A stretch of DNA of 64,000 nt from Panopea generosa (taxonomy: Eukaryota; Mollusca; Bivalvia; Adapedonta; Hiatellidae). The stretch spans positions 28,370,014-28,434,013 of the forward strand of contig CM055911.1 in assembly GCA_029582155.1 (NCBI GenBank), written 5' to 3'. A program made the position numbers and the translations under genes. Under the pieces are notes generated by a model. That model was not told the DNA's origin. It was given only the letters and a program-made list of their open reading frames with translations, and searched no databases. This document shows positions 1 to 11,721 of this stretch, in pieces (positions within the stretch are counted from its first letter, which is position 1; every line of letters begins with the position of its first letter).

Positions 1-2282
1 CGTCCTTTTAATTAGCCTGATAGTTTTATTAAATTGGTACAATATATTGCTTATTGTTATACGCCGCCTTTGATTGAATAAAAACAAACCCGAAGATATC
101 AATTAACATCAGATTCTATTATTATATTGTTTTAAACATAAATAAAGATATTTTCTTCATGTGCTCAGATAACTAGTCGAACAATTATTGCACAATTGCT
201 CTCGAACTCACCCACACTGTATCTTACCATATTAATTCATCCAACGATGTATTAATATGTATTGGATTTTAGGATCACGGGTATAATGTTTTACGAGTAC
301 CTCGCCTTATTCATGTTACATTTACGTTTATTTAACATCTATTTTATAAATACACATGTAACACATGATATCCTTTAAAATGATCAAACGGAAAGTTGTG
401 TATAGGTTCCTAAATTTGATAGAAAAAGTGCTACTAGTTAAAAAGCTCATCAGGTAAAGGTCAAAGTCATTATAGTTCGATAAAGTGTGCTTCTTGTGTA
501 TAGCTTGAATATATATTCCCCTGTAGTTTTGGGTCTAAGGACTTGAATTCATGGTTGAATTGAGATGTGGTTCATAGTTTTGACGACTTATATTGACTGC
601 TTTTTATTATTGTTTAAGTATTTAACAACCAAACAACATATAAAACAAGTATTTAAATACAGTTTATTCCTCTTTTTTAGCCGGCCATCGATGGTTTAAA
701 TAACTCAAATGGTTTGAAGACATACATCATGGCTGTCATCGGTTTGAGTGTATTGTTCAGATATATTATTTAAACTTTGCTATGAAAAACGCTAACAATT
801 GCTGTAATCAAGTGACAAACAGTAAAACAATGTATTTATAGTACTACATGCAGTTTCATACCGGTATCAATATAAAAGATTCTAAATAATTAAATATAGT
901 AGCTTAGGATTATTTTAACAGACTACAAGTCATAAATACTACCGCTATGACTGGATCTACGTTACAGAGTATGTATATCCTTACTACCGCGTTATAGTTT
1001 GTTAGTCACGTGTTTGTTCATTTACAGTTAGCTGCATCACTGAATTTTCTTCCTTCGTAATCATTATATTTTTTTCCATTTCCATAGCAACACTATTTTG
1101 CCTATAGTGTTCAATAAACGACTATTGATATAAAAAGGGCTTACTTTCCAACAAAATGAAACATTGAGATATGTCCATATTATGCAGTTATCTAGGGACC
1201 GTTCTAATGCCGAAGGTAGACAAAATTGTCCGAATGTATACTATTGTATCGGATAATTTACGATAAATTAATTCAGCAAAACAGCTAATTTGCATATTAG
1301 AATAATGTTCAGTAAGATTAATGTAGATTAAACACACTGTTTATTCACGTTTAATAGAGGTATAGGCTAATATAATAAATGAATCGAAGGCCATGAAAAT
1401 TCTCAAAAATGTTTGTCATTCATAAATATGTTGTTTCTTTTTTTATAAAAGTAATACCTTCAGATAATGGTTACGCCGCTTTAAAAAATTTATAAGACTT
1501 CCATTGTATTAATTATGAGTTGAGTGTAAAATCAAAGTTATGGCTGTTCTCTGCGTTATATACTCTTGCATATTTCATTTTTGTGTAATTGTTGAGCATG
1601 GTACATATGTGTAAGTGAATAAAATACATATACATACATACGGACTGTATGTCAAAATATTGTTCAACAGACATATTTTCTAATAATTTATTGAACAGAA
1701 ATATATTTTTACAGTATTTGACATGTTTTCTTTGTTTTCAGATTGTGTACATCATGACAAAAACCACAACATTACTCATAAGCCCTATTTGAAATTCTGG
1801 TATTTTCGTACTGAAGCATTTGTAAATAAAGTTTGTTCATTAATCTTACTAAAAACGTACTTCGTATATTTACAACTTATATCCAAGGAGCCATTGTGAG
1901 GGATTACAACATTTCTCAAGTCCAATGTCACAACCACGCATATGATTACTTTGTCAAGTGAAAGTACATCAATGTTACAATTTAAGTAATTAAATGGAAC
2001 ACTATGTCAGTATTTGAATATAGATAAAGGTAGATCAATGGGATAACGGTTTAGTTTTGTTAAACGTTCAGGACAAATATAATTATAATATCTAGAAGAG
2101 ATGCATGTGTGTATATACTTGAGCATTTTAGCACATAACAGGTTATATACGGCATGACCAGTTTTGTCAGTGTAGAAAGCCTCGGGATGATTTGGAGTAA
2201 AACCAACATCCTTCCGCATGTAATTGGCATATTTTTACATATAAAAGTATTGGACCCAGCTTGCTTGGTTTGAAGCCACAAT
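1..2282. other. AT-rich intergenic DNA, nothing assigned
   Basis: I see no convincing coding exon, RNA gene or repeat family here. The reading frames are short and of low complexity. A pyrimidine-rich acceptor-like site near 1741 followed by a short open stretch and AATAAA near 1829 could be a terminal exon, but the open stretch encodes only about 16 residues with no recognisable similarity. Confidence 0.5.
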
Positions 2283-3700
2283 TTCAGATGTGAGATCCGT
2301 GGTAACGGAGGACTCCCTGTTATTTATACATTAATGCCTCAACTTCAGAGATGGGATTAAGTGATCACGGAGGATTCCCTGTTATTTATATATTAATGCC
2401 TCAACTTAAGAGATGGGATTAAGTGGTCACGGAGGATTCCCTGTTATTTATGCATTAATGCCAAAACTTCAGAGATGAGATTAAGTGGTCACGGAGGATT
2501 CCCTGTTCTTTATATATTGATGCCTCAACTTAAGAGATGAGATTAAGTGATCACGGAGGATTCCCTGTTTTTTATACATTGATGCCTTAACTTCAGAGAT
2601 GAGATTAAGTGATCACGGAGGATTCCCTGTTCTTTATACATTGATGCCACAACTTCAGAGATGAGATTAAGTGGTCACGGAGGATTACCTGTTCTTCATA
2701 CATTTATGCCACAACTTCATAGATGAGATTAAGTGGTCACGGAGGATTCCCTGTTATTTATACATTGATGCCTTAAATCAGAGAAGAGATTAAGTGATCA
2801 CGGAGGATTTCCTGTTCTTTATACATTGATGCCTGAAATCAGAGAAGAGATTAAGTGATCACGGAGGAGTCCCTGTTCTTTATATATTGATGCCTCAACT
2901 TAAGAGATGAGATTAAGTGATCACGGAGGATTCCCTGTTCTTTATACATTGATGCCTTAACTTCAGAGATGAGATTAAGTGATCACGGAGGATTCCCTGT
3001 TCTTTATACATTGATGCCACAACTTCAGAGATGAGATTAAGTGGTCACGGAGGATTACCTGTTCTTCATACATTTATGCCACAACTTCATAGATGAGATT
3101 AAGTGATCACGGAGGATTCCCTGTTCTTTATACATTGATGCCTTAAATCAGAGAAGAGATTAAGTGATCACGGAGGATTTCCTGTTCTTTATACATTGAT
3201 GCCTGAAATCAGAGAAGAGATTAAGTGATCACGGAGGATTCCCTGTTCTTTATACATTGATGCCTTAACTTCAGAGAAGAGATTAAGAGATCACGGAGGA
3301 TTCCCTGTTCTTTATACATTGATGCCTTAACTTCGGAGAAGAGATTAAGAGATCACGGAGGATTCCCTGTTCTTTATACATTGATGCCTCAACTTCAGAG
3401 ATGAGATTTAGTGGTCACGGAGGATTCCCTGTTCTTTATATAGTGATGCCACAACTTCAGAAATATCATTAAGTGAACACGGAGGATTCCCTGTTCTTTA
3501 TACAGTGATGCCACAACTTCAGAAATATCATTAAGTGATCACGGAGGATTCCCTGTTCTTTATACATTGATGCCTTAACTTCAGAGATGAGATTAAGTGG
3601 ATACGGAGGATTCCCTGTTCTTTATATATTGATGTCACAACTTCAGAAATGACATTCAGTGGTCACGGAGGACTCCCTGTTCTTTATACATTGATGCATG
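2283..3700. repeat. 62-bp minisatellite, about 23 copies
   Basis: The phrase CACGGAGGATTCCCTGTT recurs every 62 bp (for example at 2366, 2428 and 2490), and each unit also carries GATGCC...AACTTCAGAGATGAGATTAAGTG in variant forms. Units of 61 bp lacking one base occur in fixed places. A block of six units starting near 2521 is repeated from near 2891, an offset of about 370 bp, so part of the array grew by duplicating six-unit blocks. No open frame runs through it. Confidence 0.95.
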
Positions 3701-4285
3701 TTTTGCTTTTTAGTCAATAATTCCTTGAAATGCAATGTACACTGTTCAACGTATTAATTCAATATAATAGGAAGCTATTATTATGCAAATATACCGGTGT
3801 TTTAATTGTGAAAACAAAGAATGTATATTCAACATGAAGTTTATTTGTTGTGTTGTGTTTTATATATTTCTATTAAATCCATGGTTTGGCTTTGTTCCGC
3901 TTGTTTCTTCATCCAACTACCTAACCGACCTTGACTCTGAAAGTAACGACATATCAATAGAGTTGTAGAACATTTCAAATTTGTTTTGCAGTTTGATACC
4001 TGTCTTACGTGTATTGGCGGCCGTATAAAGTAGCCCCGTACTTTGTCTTTGTGTTGTTATTATTTCTGATCACTAAGAAGTAGTTGTTACATGTATCAAT
4101 CTTATGCCTCGCGTCTAGTGCTACATGTACATTTTCTCTTAAAAATGTTTGGTTTCCTTTACGCTTTTTAAAAACAAATATATTACATGTACATAGTAAA
4201 CGGTACAGGAGTGGAGTAAACCCATATTAACCTAGTGTAGTATCACTTCCGATTCATCGCCGATCAGTGTTTTTCCGTATAACTC
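3701..4285. other. Intergenic DNA between satellite and motif cluster
   Basis: The only open frame of note is 3783-3968 on the plus strand. It contains a hydrophobic stretch after an internal methionine (near 3834) that resembles a signal peptide, but no mature domain follows, so it is not called as a gene. Confidence 0.4.
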
Positions 4286-4392
4286 GGCTCTCGTACGTAA
4301 ATTGGCCAAGTACTTTCCGACTTGCCCGAATATATTAATGACGTCAATGTGTCACGGTTGAATGACGTTACGTCAAATGATGGCTTACGTAA
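4286..4392. promoter_or_regulatory. Cluster of CRE/bZIP-type palindromes
   Basis: Within about 110 bp there is a TACGTA, a perfect cAMP-response-element octamer TGACGTCA (4339-4346), the 13-base palindrome TGACGTTACGTCA (4363-4375) and TTACGTAA (4385-4392). CREB/ATF and PAR-bZIP factors bind such sites in animals. TATA-like stretches lie close by (4331 and 4421). The lectin exon at 4886 is transcribed towards this cluster, so the cluster is not its promoter; it may serve an unseen gene or an element. Function is inferred from motif density only. Confidence 0.35.
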
Positions 4393-4885
4393 ACAAAATG
4401 CCCGATTTTTTCTCGTTCTTTATAAAGATGATCAGTTAAATAAATGGTAAAATTTAATGTGATAAAACGAATCTTACATGCGTGTTCATTTATTATTGAA
4501 TTCATTAAACTCATTTAGATTAATGATATAATGCTCGGTAGAGCCTTGCATATTATATTTTAAATCTCGTCTAATAAATTTAATTATAAATAAGCACTCA
4601 AGTAAGATCCTCCATATAGGTTTCATGGTAAATGCTTTAGTAACTGGAATCACTGTTTCGTAAAATATTAATCTCATACTCAATGTATATTTACAAAATT
4701 AATATTATACACTGTTTTAATAAGTTTCAAGAAGTACAGTAATTATAAAATTGCTTGTTCTATATTCAGTGTTACATTGAAATGGCTGCCCATGTCAGTT
4801 TAACAACAAAGTGTTATACGCATCTAATGAAATTTACAGTGTAATTGGTGATGCTGCCATGTGTACAAAATAACTCCCTGAACAG

Positions 4886-5136
4886 TTAATCACCATACCT
4901 CCAGTACACATGCACTAACTTCATCTCGCATATTGGCGGAAATTTCCGTGTACAAGGTATATCAAACCACGTATAGTCGTAATCCCATCTATATGCTACA
5001 CAATCTTCATCGGTACCACCAAAAGAGTTCGGTTCTCCTGAGGTCCAGTCAGTGTATGTTGTGACAGTGTCAGTTCCGTACCACTTCCATATTGACTCAA
5101 TAGTTTCATCACTCAGGCCAAGCCAGCGGTCAACAT
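4886..5136 (-). CDS. C-type lectin domain, 3'-terminal exon
   Basis: On the minus strand a single open stretch of about 82 codons follows an acceptor (TTTGTAG, AG at 5137-5138) and ends in TAA at 4886-4888. It encodes the second half of a C-type lectin domain: WLGLSDE (the WIGL box), then WKWYGTD and DWTSGEPNS, then CVAYR, WFDIPC and PPICEM. The EPN triplet is the calcium-site motif linked in the family to mannose-type sugars, and WFD occupies the usual WND position. Three conserved cysteines of the C-terminal half are present or replaced in register. The first base of the opening codon comes from an earlier exon (phase 1 intron). The exon or exons for the N-terminal half and signal peptide were not found up to the Gypsy element, so the gene may continue further right or be incomplete. 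Likely a secreted innate-immunity lectin, of a kind expanded in bivalves. Confidence 0.85.
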
Positions 5137-7600
5137 CTACAAATAAATGTACTGTGGTAATGTTTTCCGCATTGGAGTAAAAGCTAGTTCGTTTAAATAT
5201 ATTTTATTGCCATATATTTCCCTTGAGTGAAAGTTGAGGTGACGTGTATTGTTTTTAATGTATTTACATTTTGGATCCAGATGATCTTCAGAGGACATGT
5301 AATTCTTACGAATTTTAACTCAATCATAAAATACAGAACATTTGGTGTTTAAAGATCATCGTAGCACATCGAAAAACCGCAAACTATATAACGTGAGTGA
5401 CAAATACTCTGCCCACTACACCATATATCGCCTAATGTCTAAGACGAAACATTTGGGATTTTTTAAACCGGTTATTGGAATTATACTAGCATGAACAATG
5501 GTGGAATCTTTCTTTTATATTTATTTTCCAGACGCAAAATGTGTCGTTGTAAAATGACGATTTTTTAACGTGGTCTGTACACATAATCATTATTTTAAAG
5601 GACTTTAAAATCATTCTAAACGTCATCTACATTAGGGTTTTAATAGTGAAAATTAACCTACGAATGTAACTAAGAAATTCCGTCATTCTTCCACAAATAA
5701 CCACAAGTCCAAGAGAACAGTAATAACTTATAGCGGTGCAACCTATTTTCTTTGAAACTGGATGGTATTTTCTGCACTTAAAGTCCGCGTATGTTAATGG
5801 TACGTTTTCAAATTACTAAATTTATGTATCATTTGCTGCAAGATAAACATATCCCATTGAAAACGAAGTATTCTGTAATTGAACAATATTGTCATTTACT
5901 AGACAAAACATTACTATTGTTCAGTAGCATAACTGTCGAAACAAACACACACAAATGAGATGATATACTGATATATATTGATATATTGATATAGAATTAA
6001 TTGCATACAAATACATAATTCCTAAGTATACATATTTATTCAGCTCTAGATTATATAGAGGCAAACACCATTTGCGACACTGTTTTTTTATATTTTAACT
6101 TTATTATTAAATTATATTGGAAACAAAAGTTGAACACTTGAAATATTACATTTCTTCATAAATATAAGTATTTTTTATCAATTACAAATAATCATTTTAT
6201 AACAGAGATCCTAAAATGGGAATAGCAGTTTGTCTGCCCCAAATGTCAAATGATTCGTTTTGATAGGTTCACGGCCTATCGTATATACTCAACTGTAAGA
6301 ATGGAATAAATGTAAAACTACATTATTTACCTGGGCTTCAAAGAAATCGAAAGCTTTGTTATGTACAAACAGGTATCACGACATTTGGAACGCCACCCGC
6401 GTATCTAAACAGTACGTTGACGCGAGTACAGGTGCTTTAAAAAAAGTTAAATATTTTGTAATTATAAATTTAAGTGTTTCGATGTGTTGAATGTGAAAGC
6501 AAGAATATAAAATCACACAAGTGTTTATAACATGGTAGTAAAATATTTTAAAAAATGTCAAAGAATGTTTATACATATAGTAGGCCATCCAAAAAGCAAA
6601 ATCACCCTTATTTTAACTTTTGATGGCAATTTTTAGTAGAATTGTTTTAGTACCATAACATTATTCCCCAATATGTATAGCATCGTGTGATGATGGTTGC
6701 CACTCTTGAAATTGCGTTTTAAGGTCACAGTTGAGGTCAAAGGTCAATCAGATGCAAAAATTAACAAAACGGTATTGTATATAAATTATTGTCACTAATG
6801 TTACAAATATGTTGTTTTATATATTTTTCTGTAATGAAATGTTGTTAATAGTCTAATAGACAATATAGACAAATATACAATATTTTATTTGAGTAATGTA
6901 GGCCTCCGGCCCATAATACATTTTTAAACACATGGTAAACGTGGAATCTAATAAATAAACATTCATAATACGAACATTATAATTTCAATACAGTTTTGAT
7001 AAAATGAATACAATATTTTTATTTATATATTTTGTTTTTTAAACGTATTGACTGTTCTGTTGTTTTGCTCGTGATCAATGTTTATGTCTATCTTATTTCA
7101 AATATTGAAAATAAGAAAAAAAGTAATACACAATTTAGAGATTTAATTCAAGTCATTATATTTTAAGTCATTTTGTTTTAAGATTGGAGGAAAATAGTTC
7201 TTTTATTAAACATCTCAAATACAAACTTTGCCAGTTTGATTATCTTGTCAGAATTGGCTGTGCTCATCAAACTATAGAATTCATATACATTATGATAGTT
7301 GTGATCGTTATAGTTAATAATGAAACAGTGTAAAGGGCAATGTAGCATCTATTTAAAGGATATTGAAGCATGTCTGTCTTTCTGCTTGTTTTTATACGAG
7401 TCGAAAGTTCAATAAGTACATTTAAAATGTAAACAATTTCAGTAGTTGTTGTTTATTGCAAATGTGCAATTTGTTATTAACCTTGAATTTTATACATATC
7501 TTTGAAGATAAATACTAAAATTAACTCTAAAAGTGTTTGCTTGGACGTTCGTATGTTCTACACAATACGATAATACACTGGTACATATTTTTTTTTATCA
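5137..7600. other. Intron or intergenic DNA upstream of the lectin exon
   Basis: AT-rich sequence with short GATATATT runs at about 5955-5990. No further lectin exon was recognised on the minus strand. A short stretch at 6886-6960 (AATGTAGGCCTCCGGCCCAT) matches the end of the LINE piece at about 55035-55090 and is probably another 3' end of the same repeat family. Confidence 0.4.
6880..6960 (-). repeat. Short 3' end of a LINE/SINE family
   Basis: The words GTAGGCCTCCGGCCC and the flanking TTTATT match the terminal segment of the repeat at about 55035-55090 (AATCTAGGCCTCCGACCC). In both places the sequence reads as a retroelement 3' end on the minus strand. Only the end is preserved here. Confidence 0.4.
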
Positions 7601-7624
7601 TGTATTTTTTTTCCAATGTAAATT

Positions 7625-8060
7625 CAGGCCCACCATCAGAGGCTAGTTCATCAGGTATGCCAAAGGTGACAAATGTACGTCGTAGGCAAGTTATGAGTCC
7701 AGCTGCACCATCAGATGATCGTTCAACGATTGGCCAGTTAGATTATCGGTCGACGGCAACCAGGTAATTGACTCCTTTGTAGTGGAAGAAGTCGGCACAG
7801 ACACATTGTAATGGATAGTCTGGTGATATCAGTGGATAGGGTGGCGCACTTGGGTTAGAGGGGGCGATGCGATTGCAGTAGTTACATCCGGTTCTGTATG
7901 TTGTAATGGCAGGAGTAATTCCGGGCCAAAATACTGAAGCCTCGGCTCTCGAGATCATGCAGAATGTAAAGCAGTTAATATGTCATGTCGAAGGGAGGGA
8001 GGTATTACTTTACGATCCTTGTACAGTATGACACCATCGACGGTATGGATGTGTTCCCGA
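7625..8060 (-). pseudogene. Gypsy fossil: partial integrase
   Basis: An HHCC-type zinc-binding segment (ending GCNYCNRIAPSNPS) is followed by the start of the DDE catalytic core (CADFF, then LVAVDR and ELASDGGPEF). The remainder of the core and the C-terminal domain are absent; sequence beyond about 7620 has no similarity to integrase. Confidence 0.8.
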
Positions 8061-8369
8061 AATTGGAAATAGTCCCGCAATGGTACAGGGAACTTATGAC
8101 GGGAGTCTGATGTACAAGACTCGATAAGATCAAGTAGTTGGTTCATGATGTCATCACTTGCTGTGGCGATACGGACTCTTTCCCATGTCACTGATTTCAT
8201 TGAGAGCGAGTCAAGTGAAGATGTAGCTGGTGCAATAACACACTCCTCTATAGTATTGGTGTCTGTTTCAGAAGCACGTATTCCTGCTAGGAACGTTTTG
8301 GAATGTAGCAGTGTTGCCGGAATCGAAACATATTGATTGGTAGCTGCTATGCCATCTATAAGTTTAAGT

Positions 8370-8800
8370 TTCTCAGTGTTACCAGTTGGGTAACGAGAGA
8401 CACAGTCAGCGGCTCGGTGTTTGACGCCTGGCACGTGAATCATACGGAATCGGTACCTGAGGGTCTTCTCCTTTAAGTTCTTGAGGCGAGAGTAAGAGAT
8501 GTCTTCCAGAGACCTGTCACCAAGTATTTTCAATAGAGGTTTGTGGTCAACGGCGATGATGAGATTCTCGCATCCCAAAACAAAATAGCTTGCTTTGTCC
8601 AGAGCGTCAGCAACTGCCAGCGATTCACCTTCAACTAGCGCGTAATGGGATTCAGCAGAATGAGTGAACCTACTGCCCACGAGTGTGATCTTCCATCCTG
8701 TACAGCAGCAAAATGGTTCCTGTTCTGGACAGTTGCAGTGTTTTTGAAATAGCCAAACACCGATGCCAGTCTTTGACCAGTCAGTAGCACATGTTGGTTT
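8370..8800 (-). pseudogene. Gypsy fossil: RNase H
   Basis: TDWSKTGIGVWL starts an RNase H fold (first catalytic aspartate); then HYALVEGESLAVADALD with the catalytic glutamate, AVDHKPLLKIL with the next aspartate, and HVPGVKHRAADCVSRYP at the end. The layout is that of Ty3-type RNase H located directly after reverse transcriptase. Confidence 0.85.
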
Positions 8801-8899
8801 ACTGCGGTCAAATATGTTTACACCTTCTTCAATTTCACTTATGATTGCAGCTTTGTATGCTTCAAAAGCATTGTTGAGGTCGTTGTCCCAAACAAATGA

Positions 8900-9720
8900 T
8901 ATTCCAGGTTTCAATAATTGCCCGAATGGTAGCATCTTTTTGGCCATACTGAAGGCATAGGACACTTGGTTCACAAGGCCAAACCAGGACCGCACACCTG
9001 TAAGGTTCTTGGATGCCGGGAAATCTAGGATAGCACAAAGGTATTTCATGCATGGACGGACACTATTTGATGTTACTTCGAATCCCGCAAATTCCACAGA
9101 GTCTTGTCCAAATACAATCTTTTCAGGGTTCAGTGTGATACCTTGTTGTCCACAGATGTCAAGCCAATGAACAGCTTGAAAGAAGCTTTCCTCTAGGGAA
9201 TCAGCCCAGAGAAGGACATCATCTACACATTTAGTTTTGTTTGGTATATCTGCTACAATTTCATCATACCGTCTGATGTAGCCGTCACCAGATGCGATGT
9301 ATCCTTGAGGAGCGGTCTTGTAACGATATCTACCCCATGGTGTACATGTAATAAATGTAGTGAGATGGCGACCATCTTTATGAATGGACACATTGTGGTA
9401 ACCATTCCAGGCATCAAGGACTTTCTTCTTCTTGCCATGAGGCACTAATCTAGCTTGGTGAAATAGTGAAGGTGTATGGTGAGTTTCCCTAGTCGCGTGT
9501 GCGTAGAGAGGCTGAAAATCAACAGTGTGGCGTGCTTTACCATTTTTCTTAGCACATATGACATCCTATGGCACCAATTGACGGGTTCCCCAATGGGAAC
9601 TGGTTCAAGTATACCAAGTCGAACATCCTAGTCAAGTCCAGCTTTAACTTCATCCTGCCAGTGAAGTGGAACAGGTACAGATGTGTGGTGAGCAACAGGT
9701 TCAGCATTGGGATCTACCAT
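8900..9720 (-). pseudogene. Gypsy fossil: reverse transcriptase
   Basis: Recognisable fingers, palm and thumb segments occur, with palm motifs around PQGYIASGDGYIRRYDEI and the catalytic box region KCVDDVLLWADS at about 9195-9235. The thumb and connection follow (GVRSWFGLVNQVSYAF). This enzyme copies the element RNA into DNA in living relatives. The copy is a fossil. Confidence 0.85.
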
Positions 9721-9979
9721 TAATCGCATTGGAGGACCACTCATCAATGGTAACGGTTGATGATTGCAGGTGTTGAACGTGCTAGATCTATAGTGGTCAA
9801 TGAGGAATTCCTGCAGTTTTATGCGATTGGATTCCATTGGTTCATAAGGCAGTTTTCTAGGGGGTGGAAGTGGTAGCTGGCGTTTAGGGCATTCACAGAT
9901 TATCTTCATATTGCTGACACTTCGAATAGGTTCAGTGTTGTTAAGGTCATTCTGCAAAGTTGCTGTCATTACAGTTTGT

Positions 9980-10290
9980 TGCTCTTTGTTTATCTCACCT
10001 ACAGTGGGAAAGCTGTCAGAGATAATGCCAAGATCGATACAGGTCTCTCTGCTGATGAAAAGCTTGTCTGAATTGTCGGTTACATAAGTCATCTGTCTGG
10101 TTTCAACATGCCGACATTGTTCGTCTTTGCCAGAGATACGAAGGATGCTTGCGCCGAGAATTGTGATCCCTTTGCAGTTAGCAGCGTGCATCTTTATGGT
10201 GACAGGAATGAGAGCAGTGGAGTTCAACCCGAGGCGATGTATGACTTTGATACCTGCAATGCAACTTTGGCACCCTGTGTCTGCCATGGC
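9980..10290 (-). pseudogene. Gypsy fossil: aspartic protease
   Basis: MADTGCQSCIAG carries the D-T-G active-site triad of a retropepsin, followed by a hydrophobic segment (ITILGASILRI) typical of the flap and second strand. In the family this enzyme cuts the gag-pol product. Part of the same fossil as the flanking regions. Confidence 0.75.
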
Positions 10291-10532
10291 AGGGAAGATT
10301 TGGTTTCAGAGGTAAGATTGAAGCCAAGGGTTCTATAATCATCGGGCGAAATTCTGATGGTAAGATTAATGAATGGTTGTGACCTTGAACTCTTCCTGAT
10401 CTAAGTATCAGAGAGATGGTCATACAGGTGATGGTCGATGGCTATTTTCTTCCTATCACGATTGTGTTCAGTGTTTGAAATGGTACACAAAATGTCAAAT
10501 ACATCACCTTCACATTCGTTTACACCATGAGG

Positions 10533-10568
10533 GGTAGGGGGGTGGGGGGGGGGGTGGGGGGGGGGAGG
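10533..10568 (+). repeat. Poly-G tract
   Basis: Thirty-odd bases of nearly pure G with a few T, inside the Gypsy fossil between its gag and protease regions. It fits four or more G-runs and could form a G-quadruplex; it is also a place where assemblies are often wrong. Confidence 0.8.
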
Positions 10569-10599
10569 TGTGTAGGTGTCGTTGCTTTTGGCTTGTCTT

Positions 10600-11491
10600 T
10601 CTTCGACATACACTCATAAAGTGGTTATCGCAGTTGCAATGTCTGCACTTGTTACCGTATGCTGGGCATTCTTTCATGCGGAGACGAGCTAATGAGGTTT
10701 TGCCATGTCCTTTCTTACCGCAATACGAACATGGTTCAGTTTTGTCTTTAAATGCTGTTTGTTGTACTCTTTTATAAGAACTGCTAGCTGCTTCTACTGC
10801 ATGAGAATCAAGTAGGCGAGAAGCTGAACTTTTCCTGCCTCTTTAGCTTCAATGAACTGAGAAACATCCTCCAATCTCATGTCCTGTTTCTCATCGCCGA
10901 GGAGGTCAAGCTGGATATCTGGATCGGCAACACCCCTTGCGAGTACATCTCTAACAATTATTTCTGTGTAATTGACATCAGTGTCAGAATTGGGGCACTT
11001 TATTATAAATTTGCAGACGCCAGCTTGTCCACGTAAGCGTGCACAAAAACTACACACAGGTTCATCACGGTCTTGGCGCATGTTGTGTAATGAGTTTCTG
11101 GCCACCATAGTGTATTCTTCACGGACGGCGAGTTTTTAATTGCAGTAAGTACCTCTATATCAGTTTTGTTAGTAAGGCTTCTACCCGCAGATCGCGTTAA
11201 GTCTTTGCGTAGCTGTTCATCACAACATTCCAGCAGCTGAACTACTTTGTCACGGCCAGTGACTTTGGTCGCATCAACATATTCAGACCATCGTGACGCG
11301 AAGTATGCCCATTCCTCACATGTGCCTGCTGCCGATATGATAGGCCTCTTCACTTTTTCAACTTTAGCAGCAGTAACAGGTCCCGGAGCGTGTGTTACAC
11401 TATGAGCGGTGATGAGTGCAGCGTCAATTGCTGCATCAAGGTCGTCGGTTACATATTCACAGCCAGGGATGGGAAACTGTACGGCAGGCAT
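10600..11491 (-). pseudogene. Gypsy fossil: gag-like region with zinc knuckle
   Basis: The region encodes a capsid-type helical segment (for example GRDKVVQLLECCDEQLRKDL) and, further on at about 10640-10730, a cysteine/histidine cluster beginning CSYCGKKGHG that is a nucleic-acid-binding zinc knuckle. Such gag-like proteins package element RNA in related elements. It is a broken fossil. Confidence 0.8.
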
Positions 11492-11535
11492 TTCTATTCA
11501 GCAGATGATAGTCACTCTAGTTGTCGATCAACTCA

Positions 11536-11607
11536 GACCGTGGTCATGAATAAGAACAATGTCTATTTGTCTTTTACAAGTCTTTATGTATAACAATGAC
11601 CACGGTC
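11536..11607. other. Hairpin with 12-bp perfect stem
   Basis: GACCGTGGTCAT (11536-11547) is matched exactly by its reverse complement ATGACCACGGTC (11596-11607), leaving a loop of 48 bases. It lies directly before the gag-like region of the Gypsy fossil and could belong to its leader, or be independent. Confidence 0.6.
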
Positions 11608-11721
11608 ATCTGGAATGTAACAGGATATGATTCAATCAATTAACACATGTACATAGGAATGTCATAACCTTCTAATATCCATATATATATACAAATGTAT
11701 ATACATGTACAGAATGCCGTT

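Larger units (their letters stand above)
7625..11491 (-). mobile_element. Gypsy (Ty3-type) gag-pol fossil, K02A2.6-like
   Basis: A minus-strand retroelement remnant with, in order, a gag-like region (about 10600-11490), aspartic protease (about 9980-10290), reverse transcriptase (about 8900-9720), RNase H (about 8370-8800) and part of an integrase (about 7625-8060). The order protease-RT-RNase H-integrase places it in the Gypsy group, and the wording of the gag and protease parts matches the K02A2.6-like elements common in molluscs. It is broken in several places and incomplete at its integrase end. No pair of long terminal repeats was recognised, so it is probably old. A run of G lies inside it at about 10533-10568. 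Confidence 0.9.

Noticed and set aside
1735-1835. Acceptor-like TTTGTTTTCAG followed by a short open stretch and AATAAA
   Set aside because: Only about 16 codons with no similarity; not enough to call a terminal exon.
3783-3968. 61-codon frame with a signal-peptide-like hydrophobic stretch
   Set aside because: Hydrophobic stretches are common in T-rich frames, and there is no mature domain, conserved motif or clear donor site.
7537-7767. Plus-strand open frame with acceptor-like CAG and donor-like GTAATT, resembling an exon
   Set aside because: Its reverse strand encodes part of the Gypsy integrase core, so it is the antisense of the fossil and the splice-like sites are coincidental.
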